This document shows, one piece after another, positions 51,120 to 60,316 of a stretch of DNA of 64,000 nt; the stretch's first letter is position 1; every line of letters starts with the position of its first letter. The position numbers and the translations under genes are program-made. Under the pieces are notes generated by a model. The model saw nothing but the letters and a program-made list of their open reading frames with translations, was not told the DNA's origin and did not search any database. Source of the stretch: Gardnerella vaginalis 1500E (GTDB lineage: Bacteria; Actinomycetota; Actinomycetes; Actinomycetales; Bifidobacteriaceae); contig NZ_ADES01000027.1 of NCBI RefSeq assembly GCF_000263595.1, positions 38,477 to 102,476 on the forward strand. The letters are read 5' to 3'.

Positions 51120-52403
51120 CTATTCTTCTCGAAGCACAATCGCAGGGTCAATTTTTGAAGCGCGCAAAACAGGCGGCAACGCCGCAACGCAAGACGCAAT
51201 CAGGCTAAATGCAACAGAAAATGCAACAAGCCACCAATTCACGCCCAAATCTCTAGCAAACACCATTGCTGCAAGCAAACGAGCAAACACATACCCTACT
51301 GCAGTACCCGCAATGCCGCCAATCAAGCCGTATAATCCAGCTTCGGCAGTAAACTCCACGCCAATACTCCGCGCACTCGCACCCAAAGCCTTGCGCAAAC
51401 CAATTTCATTTCGACGCTGCTGCACAATCGAAGAAATCGTAGTGCTAACGCCAACCATCATCAGCACTAAAACAACAAGCGACACAATGCAGAACAGGCT
51501 GCGAAGCATAGTAATAATGCCAGTGTCAGCAGCAGTAACTTTAGTAACCTGCTGAGCGCGAACACGCATAGAAGTCATATCGTTAATACTTCTAACAACT
51601 GCATCAACACTAGGCGCAGAAGACGAGTAAGCAATCACGTCTGCTCCGCGCTTAACTCTAGTAAGAGTATTCACATCCGCATTAAGAGCATAAAGCATGG
51701 AATCTTCCGCACCACCAGTGTCCAAAATGCCACAAACGCGGAAAGTTGTGCCGTGAGTATCCATAATATCCGTTGAAACGCGACCTTCAACAAGCTTTTG
51801 CTGAGAAGATTTTTGCGCAGACTGATTCGCAGACTTACTGGAAGACTGACTTGCGGACTTTTCTGCCGGCTTATGCGAACCGTCAGTATTATCCGAAGAC
51901 CTATACGCAATTGCAATGCGAGAGCCTATTTTTAAGCCCATCGCAGAAGCAACATCTCGCCCAACCATCACATTTACACTGCTCGGCCAAGAGCCGTCTA
52001 CATTCCAATGCTTATTAAGAGACTTTACTGAACGAACATCTATTCCTGCTAAAACATACGGAGCTGCGTTAATACGCACATTTTCGTAACGATACGTAGC
52101 AGAGCGCATAGCACCTTTTGCAAGAACCATATCGTTTGTGTGCAAAACCATTGCACGATCAATACCGTTTTTCCACTCGCCCTCTAAAGGAGTTACGATA
52201 ATATTTGCTCCATACGCACGCATTTCGTCGCTCATCTGCTGAGGTACAACCAAGCAGATTGCAGCCAAACAAAACAGCGTAGCAGCACCAACAAGAGTTG
52301 CAATAACAGCCATTAAAGCACGCGATTTTCGGCGAAATACCGCGCTAAATAGCATAGTTATAAACATTGCATTGTTGGAAGTCATATAAGATTTACCTGC
52401 CAT
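51120..52403 (-). CDS. FtsX-type permease 2 of the P19/FTR1 system
   Basis: A 427-residue permease with a single N-terminal helix (about residues 23-50), a large extracytoplasmic domain and three C-terminal helices of FtsX type. QQRRNEIGLRKALGASARSIGVEFTAEAGLYGLIGG is the conserved cytosolic loop that contacts the ATPase. The start at MAGKSYMTSNN is set by GGAGG 6 bases upstream, inside the end of the preceding gene. A Ser/Gln/Lys-rich insert lies near residue 195. It pairs with permease 1. Confidence 0.87.
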   Translation of the reverse strand: MAGKSYMTSNNAMFITMLFSAVFRRKSRALMAVIATLVGAATLFCLAAICLVVPQQMSDEMRAYGANIIVTPLEGEWKNGIDRAMVLHTNDMVLAKGAMRSATYRYENVRINAAPYVLAGIDVRSVKSLNKHWNVDGSWPSSVNVMVGRDVASAMGLKIGSRIAIAYRSSDNTDGSHKPAEKSASQSSSKSANQSAQKSSQQKLVEGRVSTDIMDTHGTTFRVCGILDTGGAEDSMLYALNADVNTLTRVKRGADVIAYSSSAPSVDAVVRSINDMTSMRVRAQQVTKVTAADTGIITMLRSLFCIVSLVVLVLMMVGVSTTISSIVQQRRNEIGLRKALGASARSIGVEFTAEAGLYGLIGGIAGTAVGYVFARLLAAMVFARDLGVNWWLVAFSVAFSLIASCVAALPPVLRASKIDPAIVLREE

Positions 52404-53727
52404 GAAGCACCTCCGCAGGACGCACACTCAGAATCGAACGAATCGACGAGCCTGCAGCCGCAAGCACAGTCAACGCAAGCAGCACAAACACCAGAACAAA
52501 TACCATTGGTCGGAACAAAATCGCAGAGCCAAACACTGTAAAACCAATAATCTGCGCAACCGCAAATCCCAAAGCCATGCCAAGTAACGCTCCACCAAAC
52601 GCAATAACCGCGGTTTCCATAAGCATTAACCGCGCAACAGCACCATCTCGCGCACCTAACGCCTTAAGCAATGCAAGCTCGCCCGAACGCTCAGAAATCG
52701 AAGCAGCCATAAGATTCGCCACAGCAACAGCCGCAGCAATCAAGCTCAAAGCAGTCATCAAAACCATAACAGCGCGCGTCTTATTTAACACGTTACCCTG
52801 AAGAGCTGCAACTTGACGAACCTGCTTTGCAACAGCTCCAGGAATTACCTCCTCAATTTGGTAAGTAATCGAACTCGGGTAAGCAGTGCAATACCAAGTT
52901 TCCCACTCTTCCTGGCTGAGTGCCGCCGGATTTTTAGCCGCCTTACGCGCTAAATCATTTTCAGGAGTAGTAAGCGCTTTTACCTCGATCAAATCAGCCA
53001 TATTCGGCTTATTTGCAAGGTTTTGAGCATCGCTAGAGCTTGCGTAAATTGCGTTATTATCGTCGTCACCAGAATCGTATACGCCAACCAAGCGCAATGA
53101 AACCTCGCGCCCGTCGCGAAGCAAACGCAAACGCTGACCAAGTTTTAAGTGCAAGCGCTCAGCTAGCTGCGAACCAACCATCGCTTCGGATTGATTATCT
53201 TTTGCCCAACGGCCTGCATTAATTTTCCACCAAGAGCGCAAGCCTCGAACACCAACAACAGTTGTTTCCCCTGAAGCGAGCGCAAGTTTGCGATTAAACC
53301 AAGTTCCAACAATAGGCACAACAGTTTTCGTAGAAGAATTTTCTTCAAGATTTGCGTGAACTTTTATTTTCGGCGCAAAATTCGTAATATTGAACGCCCA
53401 AAAAATCATTTTAATTTTTGCAGCGTCTGATTCCTTCAAAAAAACAGTAGACTCTTGGCTTTCGGCAGCTGCTAGATTATGCAAAGAAGCAACGTCTTCC
53501 TGCTCGCGAGACGCATACAAATCATTTACAACAGCGCTAGATTTTGGCTGAACAACAATATTCGAACCGTACGAGCTAAGCTCGGCGTTAATCTTGTCTC
53601 CAACGTCGTACACAACGCTAAGCATTGACACACTAACGCACGCACTTAAGCACACTACAAGCGCAATCAGCACACGCTTTTTTATTTGCCGCACAAGAGA
53701 TCGAGCAACCATGCGCATCATAAACAT
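52393..53727 (-). CDS. FtsX-type permease 1 of the P19/FTR1 system
   Basis: A 444-residue permease with the same topology as permease 2: one N-terminal helix, a large outer domain and three C-terminal helices. SERSGELALLKALGARDGAVARLMLMETAVIAFGGALLGMALG is the cytosolic coupling loop. GGAG precedes ATG. It overlaps permease 2 by 11 bases and follows the DUF2318 gene by 10 bases. Confidence 0.87.
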   Translation of the reverse strand: MFMMRMVARSLVRQIKKRVLIALVVCLSACVSVSMLSVVYDVGDKINAELSSYGSNIVVQPKSSAVVNDLYASREQEDVASLHNLAAAESQESTVFLKESDAAKIKMIFWAFNITNFAPKIKVHANLEENSSTKTVVPIVGTWFNRKLALASGETTVVGVRGLRSWWKINAGRWAKDNQSEAMVGSQLAERLHLKLGQRLRLLRDGREVSLRLVGVYDSGDDDNNAIYASSSDAQNLANKPNMADLIEVKALTTPENDLARKAAKNPAALSQEEWETWYCTAYPSSITYQIEEVIPGAVAKQVRQVAALQGNVLNKTRAVMVLMTALSLIAAAVAVANLMAASISERSGELALLKALGARDGAVARLMLMETAVIAFGGALLGMALGFAVAQIIGFTVFGSAILFRPMVFVLVFVLLALTVLAAAGSSIRSILSVRPAEVLHGR

Positions 53728-53737
53728 TAGTTGCTCC

Positions 53738-55009
53738 TTACTTAAAGTGCGAACTAAGCACGTCTAAATCAGCAGTATGAATTGTGATTTTGCCATGCCC
53801 AGCCTTGTACGGGAACGGAATCGGATTGCAACCACCCTTAAAACCAATAGTTGCTAAGTTAATTGCTACATCACATTTACGGCAAATAATCTTACCGTCT
53901 TTTTCGTAGTAGCCTGCGTCTCCACAGTTTTCACACGCGTCCAAGCCAACACCGTACGCTCCACCATTCTTTTTAATGATTATAAAGCGCATAACAGTGC
54001 CATCTTTTGCTTTGTATTGGAAACGATGAAGGTGGCCGTCTGAAATTTGCACAAAGTTGATAGTTGCCACACCATCGTGCAATTCGTACGGTTCAGGCGG
54101 CGTAAGAGTTGGCTTAATATTCATAATAGATACGCCTACAGTAAGCGTAAGTATTACTGTAACAGCAGCCAAAAGTGCAGCAAGAGCAGACTTTCGAGAT
54201 TTCCGCTTAAAAGCTCGCTTTGTGCGAATTTCTGCAGCATTTTCGCCAACTACTGCCGTCTTAAAACCGATTACGAGAGACGCAACTGCAGGAATCAAAA
54301 ATACGCTAATTTGCGTCATAATCATAAGCGGATTATTGTTAATCAGCCAAACAAGCACGCTGAAAGAAAAGTCGTCAATATAAAGCAGAATACTTCCTTG
54401 CATAATCTGCAAAAGTGAAGTTACGTGCTGCACAAGCAGAATAATCATGCTGAGCACAATTGCAATTTTGAAGGAAATTGCGTTAGATGTGGCTTGCAAA
54501 GAGCGCACCATAAGACTTATGCAAATCGCGGCAGCTGCACCAAGCACGAATCCGAGCGCGCGAAGTAGCATGTCGGATGTAAAAGGAGGTGTGCTTGAAT
54601 CTACAAAAATAGTAAGCTGCAAAATAACATCCGGAAGCGCATAAAATACTGTAAATGCTAGTGCGCACGCGCCGATTGCGTTGCTTATGTGCATTGCAAG
54701 TGGATGCTCACGCCAGTTTTCAACAGTTTTGCGAGAGCGAATTACAACAGCAATCGCTGCAATATCGAAAGGAACTGCAACGCAAAGCGCCGGCATGTTC
54801 ACAAAGTTACGCTGATTAATTACTACGCTTGCGCGAAGAATTGCAAAAATAAGTGCAGCAACTGTGCCAAACGACAATCCGTACAGTCTCCAGCGCGCAC
54901 TCAGCGGCTTATCTCGCCCCTCACCCACTGTAAGTGAGGCACTTAAGCCCATTGTAAGTAGCATAAGAGGGAGCAGCCCAGGAAGCACTGTTACGAACAG
55001 TCTGAGCAT
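53738..55009 (-). CDS. Fe-S-containing membrane protein (DUF2318) of the iron operon
   Basis: A 423-residue membrane protein with about nine helices and a C-terminal extracytoplasmic domain. GVGLDACENCGDAGYYEKDGKIICRKCDVAINLATIGFKGGCNPIPFPY carries two CxxC pairs plus a further Cys, diagnostic of the DUF2318 partner of P19/FTR1 systems. It probably shuttles electrons or iron at the outer face of the membrane. GGAGGGAG precedes the ATG. It lies between the P19 and permease genes. Confidence 0.88.
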   Translation of the reverse strand: MLRLFVTVLPGLLPLMLLTMGLSASLTVGEGRDKPLSARWRLYGLSFGTVAALIFAILRASVVINQRNFVNMPALCVAVPFDIAAIAVVIRSRKTVENWREHPLAMHISNAIGACALAFTVFYALPDVILQLTIFVDSSTPPFTSDMLLRALGFVLGAAAAICISLMVRSLQATSNAISFKIAIVLSMIILLVQHVTSLLQIMQGSILLYIDDFSFSVLVWLINNNPLMIMTQISVFLIPAVASLVIGFKTAVVGENAAEIRTKRAFKRKSRKSALAALLAAVTVILTLTVGVSIMNIKPTLTPPEPYELHDGVATINFVQISDGHLHRFQYKAKDGTVMRFIIIKKNGGAYGVGLDACENCGDAGYYEKDGKIICRKCDVAINLATIGFKGGCNPIPFPYKAGHGKITIHTADLDVLSSHFK

Positions 55010-55107
55010 AACTCCCTCCTTTGCTATTCGTTACAATCTATTATTCAATAGTTTCTAATATTTACTAACAATCACTAATTGTTATTACTAACTATTACTA
55101 ACTATTA

Positions 55108-55752
55108 CTACCACTGACGAGGAGTGTACTTCCAATCGTCGAATGTGGCCTTGATTGGCTCAGTCCAGAAGCGGCCGGTTACGCCGGTAGCAGGATCAAC
55201 GTGAAGCATCCAACCCTTCTTTTCTGGGGATTCAATCGAAAGTACGAGCTTGTAGTTTCCAGCCTTGTCGAGCTTAACGTTTGCACCATAGTGAGGACCG
55301 TCGGAAGCATTCATCTGCATGAAAGTGCCCTTGCCAACGGATTCGCCGCTTGCCTTGTCAACAATCTCATAGTTCACAGTCAAATCTGGAATGAACTCGC
55401 CCTTACCGTAGCCGAGCTTAGTGCCTTTTTGGTTAGCATGAATATCTGCCTCAAGGTGGAAGCTAGCCTCTGAAGCCTTCAAACCCATGCCAGCTGGAAC
55501 CATGTCCACTGGCTGGAAGTACACAGCGCCAATAGTAAAAGGTCCAATGTTTTGATCCTGGTGAGGGCCAACTGGAACCTCTTCAAAGCCCTTATCGCCG
55601 CCTTTGTCATCAGCCTTGTCGTCAGCCTTCTGCTCGGTTGCCTGTGATTTAGAAGCAGACTTTGCGGAATTTCCGTTAGAACCGCAGCCAGCAAGCGCAA
55701 GCACACCTGCGAGAGCCAAAGCTACAATTGCCATCATTTTTTTATTCTTCAT
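55108..55752 (-). CDS. P19/Tp34-family iron-binding lipoprotein
   Basis: A 214-residue lipoprotein. Residues 1-23 form the signal with lipobox LAGC (Cys23), followed by a Lys/Ala/Asp linker. The beta-sandwich domain has VGPHQDQNIGPFTIGAVYFQPVDMVPAGMGL, SFHLEADIHAN and DGPHYGANVKLDKAGNYKL, in which the His and Met residues match the metal-binding residues of P19 proteins. It should bind iron (with copper as a possible cofactor) outside the cell and deliver it to the FTR1 permease encoded next to it. Confidence 0.92.
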   Translation of the reverse strand: MKNKKMMAIVALALAGVLALAGCGSNGNSAKSASKSQATEQKADDKADDKGGDKGFEEVPVGPHQDQNIGPFTIGAVYFQPVDMVPAGMGLKASEASFHLEADIHANQKGTKLGYGKGEFIPDLTVNYEIVDKASGESVGKGTFMQMNASDGPHYGANVKLDKAGNYKLVLSIESPEKKGWMLHVDPATGVTGRFWTEPIKATFDDWKYTPRQW

Positions 55753-55843
55753 ATCTAACCTTTTCTTTTGATTGATTAGTTATTTTTATTATTTATTGTT
55801 TAGTTGTTATTTAGTTATTTATTTGTTATTTATTTAATTTTGC

Positions 55844-57586
55844 CTATTTACCTTCTATCGCGCGCTTTCCACGACTCCGCGCAATAGACACGCAAAGTAG
55901 CGAAATTACCACGATTGCAGCAACAATCTGAGCCGTAATCGTTTCCACATACGGATAGAACCCAAGCCAATCGTTAGTTGGCAAGCCTTGAATATACATA
56001 CCTGCGAGCGCATCACCCTCAATAAGAGCATGCACGCCGCCGCCGGCAAAAATCACCACAAGCACAGACATAAGAGCACTTGTGCCGGTAAAGAATGGGC
56101 GAATTGGTATGCGAACGGAAGCAAAACGAATAAGCAAGAATATAACTACCAGAACTGCAGCCGCGGCAGCAAAACCGCCCCAAATCAGGGAGTCAGCCCC
56201 GCTTGAAACAGCAAAAATAGCCTGATAGAAGATTACGGTTTCTGCGCCTTCTCTAAACACCGCAAGGAAGCTAAGCAGAGCGAGTGAAATCAGACTGCCT
56301 TTAGACACTGCAGCCGTAGTCTGATCACTAATATACTTATTCCACGCTTGTACGGAAGAACGCGAAATCATCCAGTTGCTTGTGTAAAGAAGCATAAGCA
56401 TTGCAAACAGTGCAACCACGCCTTCTGTAATCTCTTGCTGAGGTCCAGAACCGTTGAAAAGTAAGCCAAACAGTGCGGCAACAACCAGCGAAGCTACAAT
56501 ACCGGCAGCAAGTCCTAAGTAAATGTACTTAACCATGTTTTTGTGGCCGGATTTAATCAGGTACGCAATAATTGCGGCAACAACCAGCAGCGCTTCCAAG
56601 CCTTCGCGAAGCAAAATCACAAAAGCTTGGCCGAAAGAACTGGTTATAAACTGCATAAATGGATTAGCGTTTGAAGATGCGCCTTTATCTAATTTCGCCG
56701 AGTCTTCAATAAGCATTGCTTTAAGATCCGTTACGAACTTTTTAGCTTGCTCAACAGTTTTTCCGTTGTTCATTGCTTGGCGGCACTCTTTGAACTGATA
56801 TTCGACAGTTGAAACGCGACTACCGCTTATTGCGTTCATTACATTCTTTTCAAAACCTAGCTTTTCGTAATACTGATAGTAGGCTTCGTTGATTAAATCA
56901 ACTGCTGTTGCAACTTGAGACTTGTTTCCTTTTGCAGATTTGTAGGTTGCAACAGATTTGTCTAGAATAACGTTCATTTCTCGAGCAACTTGACTCCATG
57001 TGCGACCATTGCGCCCAAGATTTTTCTTTTTTGCAGCATCGAGCTTTTTGCGTTCTGCTTTGATTTGTGCACGAAGTTTTTGCGAGTAAACATTTGGCTT
57101 ATCTATTTTTGAGTTTGAGTCAAGCTGAGCTGCAGTTTGCGCAACATCTTCCGAAAGAGCTTTTGATACAGCGGCTATTTGATCTCCCTGATTTTGCTGG
57201 TACACAAGCGTTTGTAGCTGCTGAAATTGATCGCTTTGCGATTGAACTTTGTTTTGGCCAAAAGTATCTCGCACAACAGTAATCATATTCGAAGCAACAT
57301 AAACGGAATTGTAAGCTGCTTGGAATCGTGTGGCAGCTCCCGAATTATTGCCGCTTTTATATTCACTTTGGCCCTGATTCAATTGGCTATCAATCGCCTT
57401 AGAAACATCCGACCAACTGGCGTACGAACGATCTGCGTCTGTTGCAAAAGCTGGCGTAGTTACAGCAAACGAGCTTATAACAAAACTCGCAAACGTACAC
57501 ATAGACATGCACACAGCCATGCACACAGCCAGCATGAGCGCGGTAGCGCCGGAAACAACTCGGCGCACACTTTTACACGCGCGCAT
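55844..57586 (-). CDS. FTR1-family iron permease
   Basis: A 580-residue protein. A signal peptide (about residues 1-50) is followed by an extracytoplasmic helical domain (about 50-310), then seven membrane helices with the two iron-transport motifs LLREGLEALL (about 326-335) and VFREGAETVIF (about 444-454). Each carries the REGxE core needed for iron passage. The start is MRACKSV at 57586, set by GAGGAG 5 bases upstream; an ATG 39 bases earlier is less likely. First gene of the P19/FTR1 operon. The long outer domain is common to bacterial FTR1 fusions of this system. Confidence 0.92.
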   Translation of the reverse strand: MRACKSVRRVVSGATALMLAVCMAVCMSMCTFASFVISSFAVTTPAFATDADRSYASWSDVSKAIDSQLNQGQSEYKSGNNSGAATRFQAAYNSVYVASNMITVVRDTFGQNKVQSQSDQFQQLQTLVYQQNQGDQIAAVSKALSEDVAQTAAQLDSNSKIDKPNVYSQKLRAQIKAERKKLDAAKKKNLGRNGRTWSQVAREMNVILDKSVATYKSAKGNKSQVATAVDLINEAYYQYYEKLGFEKNVMNAISGSRVSTVEYQFKECRQAMNNGKTVEQAKKFVTDLKAMLIEDSAKLDKGASSNANPFMQFITSSFGQAFVILLREGLEALLVVAAIIAYLIKSGHKNMVKYIYLGLAAGIVASLVVAALFGLLFNGSGPQQEITEGVVALFAMLMLLYTSNWMISRSSVQAWNKYISDQTTAAVSKGSLISLALLSFLAVFREGAETVIFYQAIFAVSSGADSLIWGGFAAAAAVLVVIFLLIRFASVRIPIRPFFTGTSALMSVLVVIFAGGGVHALIEGDALAGMYIQGLPTNDWLGFYPYVETITAQIVAAIVVISLLCVSIARSRGKRAIEGK

Positions 57587-57697
57587 AACATCTCCTCGTG
57601 TCTTCTTACACTTCCTGCTTCTCAACGCGCTCTACCCCGATTGAGCGCACCCAACTAAAACTTGCCATCAAAGGCCCCACAGGTACATAATATCGAC

Positions 57698-57716
57698 ATA
57701 TCAAGTAGATTGATAT
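57698..57716. promoter_or_regulatory. Inverted repeat in the FTR1 upstream region
   Basis: ATATCAA-N5-TTGATAT lies 112-130 bases before the FTR1 start, just upstream of TATTAT, a possible -10. The half-sites resemble those of metalloregulators, and iron control of this operon would be expected. Confidence 0.35.
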
Positions 57717-57746
57717 AGTTCGGAGCAAAAAACACGCAAATATTAC

Positions 57747-57786
57747 AAAAATGATATTGATAACGAGAATTATCAATATCATTTTT
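57747..57786. terminator. Perfect 17-bp palindromic hairpin with flanking T-runs
   Basis: Arms AAAAATGATATTGATAA / TTATCAATATCATTTTT around a CGAGAA loop. It can terminate the minus-strand ABC permease transcript ending at 57914. Its inner half-sites resemble the inverted repeat at 57698-57716, so a regulatory role for the FTR1 promoter is also possible. Confidence 0.6.
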
Positions 57787-57798
57787 CGTGATTAGTCA

Positions 57799-57833
57799 GC
57801 AAAAAAGTGCGCGGGAAATGCGCGCGTTTTGCG
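57799..57833 (-). repeat. 35-bp copy of the apbE 3' end with hairpin
   Basis: Identical to 62758-62792, which is the 3' end of apbE. It contains the GCGCG hairpin followed by TTTTTT on the minus strand. Here it is outside any gene, on the far side of the immunity-type cassette. Confidence 0.8.
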
Positions 57834-57913
57834 TATAGCTAAAACCTTATATGAGATTTTGCAAGTCGCATCTGCATTTGTTATTTCGCAGCATTGTTAT
57901 TTAGTATCCCTTG

Positions 57914-58678
57914 TTATCTCATTTCTTTTTTGCCAAATTGTGTTATTGCTATCAAAAATACGAACAAAGATATTGCAATTGCGCATGGCAAAAATGGTAT
58001 AAGATTAAATCCGTTTCCTAATCCTGTTGATGTAACTGCATGTAGAGAGCGGGAGACCATATATCCGCTGTAGCAATAAGGATAAACTATCCAAAGTGGA
58101 GTATTTGCTATTAATACGCCAGGAATTACAAGAAGTATATTTAATCCAACGGATAACATTGACTTTTCAAAAAGCACAGTAATCGCCCACATGACTATTA
58201 CGCTTGGAATCATAGTCAAAAACAGATCTAAACACCATTTTAGTAGATACATAATTGGTAGCGTTTCTGTAACTCCTGTGCTACTGGTTGCAAACAATCC
58301 TGCTATAACGAATACAGCAAAAAATACGACCATTTCCATAAGCAAATAAAATAACAGTACGCAAAATTTTGCAGCAGAAATCGCGTATCGGCTAACAGGA
58401 AGTGCCAGCATTTTTAGTATTCCGTTATTGCTTGTTTCTCGTCCTGCAATCATAACGCAAATAACAATCATACTAAGAGGAAGCAAATAGTATGAATAGA
58501 CTAATGCGCTTTGAATAAACATAGCAGCCCATGCGTGTGTATATTCTGGGGTGAAGTAGCTATGAAGGCTTGCTACACCAGATCCAACCACAATTAGTGG
58601 TGCAATAAAAATTAAAGGAATAATTTTACTACGCTTTACTTTCTTAAATTCGATTCTAAGAAGTTCAAAAAATCTCAT
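57914..58678 (-). CDS. ABC-2 permease, lantibiotic-immunity type (second subunit)
   Basis: A 254-residue protein with six hydrophobic segments, starting MRFFELLRIEFKKVKRSKI. The start is chosen for a 9-base distance to GGAG; the ATG 6 bases earlier is too close. MIAGRETSNNGILKMLALPVSRYAISAAKF after the second helix is typical of lantibiotic-immunity and bacitracin-type permeases (LanE/LanG). It lies 13 bases after the first permease gene. The region is clearly more AT-rich than the flanking iron operon, which suggests acquisition. Confidence 0.82.
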   Translation of the reverse strand: MRFFELLRIEFKKVKRSKIIPLIFIAPLIVVGSGVASLHSYFTPEYTHAWAAMFIQSALVYSYYLLPLSMIVICVMIAGRETSNNGILKMLALPVSRYAISAAKFCVLLFYLLMEMVVFFAVFVIAGLFATSSTGVTETLPIMYLLKWCLDLFLTMIPSVIVMWAITVLFEKSMLSVGLNILLVIPGVLIANTPLWIVYPYCYSGYMVSRSLHAVTSTGLGNGFNLIPFLPCAIAISLFVFLIAITQFGKKEMR

Positions 58679-58691
58679 TTTCATAATCTCC

Positions 58692-59417
58692 TTATTCGTA
58701 GTGCAGGTTCTTAGCTGCCCACAATCCAGAACATAAAAACAGAAGTGTTTCAACTATGGATACGATTACGACCGTAATATTAGGCTGCGCGCTCATGGCA
58801 ACTGCTGGTTTTAACATAACGATAAAAGGTGATGCCATAAAAAGTACTATGTCTGACGAAGCCAATGCCATGCCGCTTAAAAATCCTGCTACACCAATTC
58901 CAAGCGTTACCCACATGTTTTCAAATCGTGATGATACAAAAATCATAAAGGACAATACAGGCATTGACGTAATAAATGAATATGCAGCAAAAGATATAAG
59001 AGTACTTACATTAAACGTGCCTTGTGGCAAATCTGTTACACCGATTTTTGCAAGTGCTAAATTTTGTATGCAAATAGCGATTAGTAATAGAACAGTCAGC
59101 AGCATAAATTTGCATAGGTACATAGCAGGAACGCTCATAGGCAGCATATGCATCTTTTTTACTGCATTTCCCTTAAATTCCATGTTGTAGATAATGCATG
59201 CTGCGACTATTATGCCGAACATGTTTAACACCATAATCATGCCGTAAAGCTGTGTGAGAAGAATATCCATAGGAGCTAAAGGCAGGTTTAATAATGTATT
59301 TTTTCGTACAATGAAATTCGCAAAAGCGTACGCTGCTCCCATAACGCCAATAGCAATCATAAGAGCTATAAAGCCAGTTCTCTTGCATTTTTTTAGTTCG
59401 ATTACAAGCGTTTTCAT
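58692..59417 (-). CDS. ABC-2 permease, lantibiotic-immunity type (first subunit)
   Basis: A 241-residue permease with six hydrophobic segments. IIYNMEFKGNAVKKMHMLPMSVPAMYLCKFMLL is the LanE/LanG-like segment following helix 2. Its ATG overlaps the ATPase stop (ATGA), giving translational coupling. With the second permease and the ATPase it forms a three-part transporter of the LanFEG class, which expels lantibiotics from the membrane. Confidence 0.82.
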   Translation of the reverse strand: MKTLVIELKKCKRTGFIALMIAIGVMGAAYAFANFIVRKNTLLNLPLAPMDILLTQLYGMIMVLNMFGIIVAACIIYNMEFKGNAVKKMHMLPMSVPAMYLCKFMLLTVLLLIAICIQNLALAKIGVTDLPQGTFNVSTLISFAAYSFITSMPVLSFMIFVSSRFENMWVTLGIGVAGFLSGMALASSDIVLFMASPFIVMLKPAVAMSAQPNITVVIVSIVETLLFLCSGLWAAKNLHYE

Positions 59418-60178
59418 AGTCTTGCACTCTGTTTCCTGATCTTATTGTCTTCATCAATCATGGATAGGAACATATCTTCCAAATTGTCGGAAGCAAAACC
59501 AGATTGTAATGCATGCTGTCGTAGTTCATCTAAACTACCTTCAAATAACAAGTGTCCGTGATTAAGTATTCCAATATCATCTGCAATAAGCTCAATTTCG
59601 GATAGCATATGAGAAGAAATAAGAATCGTGCAATCGTAAAGATCTGGCAGCGACTTAATCAGGTTTCGGATTTCGTGTATGCCAGATGGATCGAGTCCAT
59701 TTGTTGGCTCATCTAAAATCAAAATAGGTGGTCTACCAAGCAATGCTCCAGCAAGACCAAGCCTTTGCTTCATGCCAAGCGAATATTTTTTTGCAAGACG
59801 GTCTGCAAACTCAGAAAGACCTACTAATTCTAATGCGTCATCAACTGCACTCTTAGGTAGTTCTAAAATGCGACGTATAATGTCAAGATTTTCTCTACCT
59901 GTTAGATTTGCATAGAAAGATGGTGATTCAATAAACGAGCCTATTTCTTTCAAAATAGGTATGCGGTCGGCAGGAAACTGCTTTCCGTCGATTGTAAATA
60001 CACCTTTTGTTGGAGCCGTAAGCCCTAGGAGCATTTTCATTGTTGTAGATTTTCCAGCTCCATTTGGCCCAAGAAAGCCGTAAATGCTACCTTTGCGAAT
60101 ATGAAGTGAAACATCATTAACAGCAATAAATGACTTATATTTTTTTGTTAAATGTTCTGTTGTAACAATATTGTTCAT
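59414..60178 (-). CDS. ABC ATPase, lantibiotic-immunity (LanF/BcrA) type
   Basis: A 254-residue ATPase. Walker A is GPNGAGKST (residues 37-45), the signature YSLGMKQRLGLAGALLG, Walker B ILILDEPTNGLDP and the switch His in SSHM. In place of the Q-loop Gln there is Glu84 in IGSFIESPSFY, the E-loop typical of LanF immunity ATPases. GGAG precedes the ATG. It is the first gene of the operon with the two permeases and lies divergent from the two-component system that probably controls it. Confidence 0.92.
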   Translation of the reverse strand: MNNIVTTEHLTKKYKSFIAVNDVSLHIRKGSIYGFLGPNGAGKSTTMKMLLGLTAPTKGVFTIDGKQFPADRIPILKEIGSFIESPSFYANLTGRENLDIIRRILELPKSAVDDALELVGLSEFADRLAKKYSLGMKQRLGLAGALLGRPPILILDEPTNGLDPSGIHEIRNLIKSLPDLYDCTILISSHMLSEIELIADDIGILNHGHLLFEGSLDELRQHALQSGFASDNLEDMFLSMIDEDNKIRKQSARL

Positions 60179-60237
60179 GGCAATATCTCCTTTCGGGATT
60201 TATGATATTGCGTCAACCTTTCTACAACATTCTCTTC

Positions 60238-60259
60238 ACCTTACATCTACCTTACATTT
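60238..60259. promoter_or_regulatory. Tandem direct repeat, probable response-regulator site
   Basis: Two copies of ACCTTACAT with an 11-base period lie in the divergent region between the ABC operon and the regulator gene. One helical turn between direct half-sites is the usual layout for OmpR-type regulators. Confidence 0.45.
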
Positions 60260-60316
60260 TTATGCGAGGTCAAAAAATGAATATTCACATGGCATAATAA
60301 TGTTAGGGGGTTCTCC

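Noticed and set aside
57747..57786. Palindrome as a canonical Fur box
   Set aside because: The half-sites are separated by 6 bases instead of the 1-base centre of the Fur 7-1-7 site, and the arms continue to 17 bp with T-runs, which fits a terminator better.
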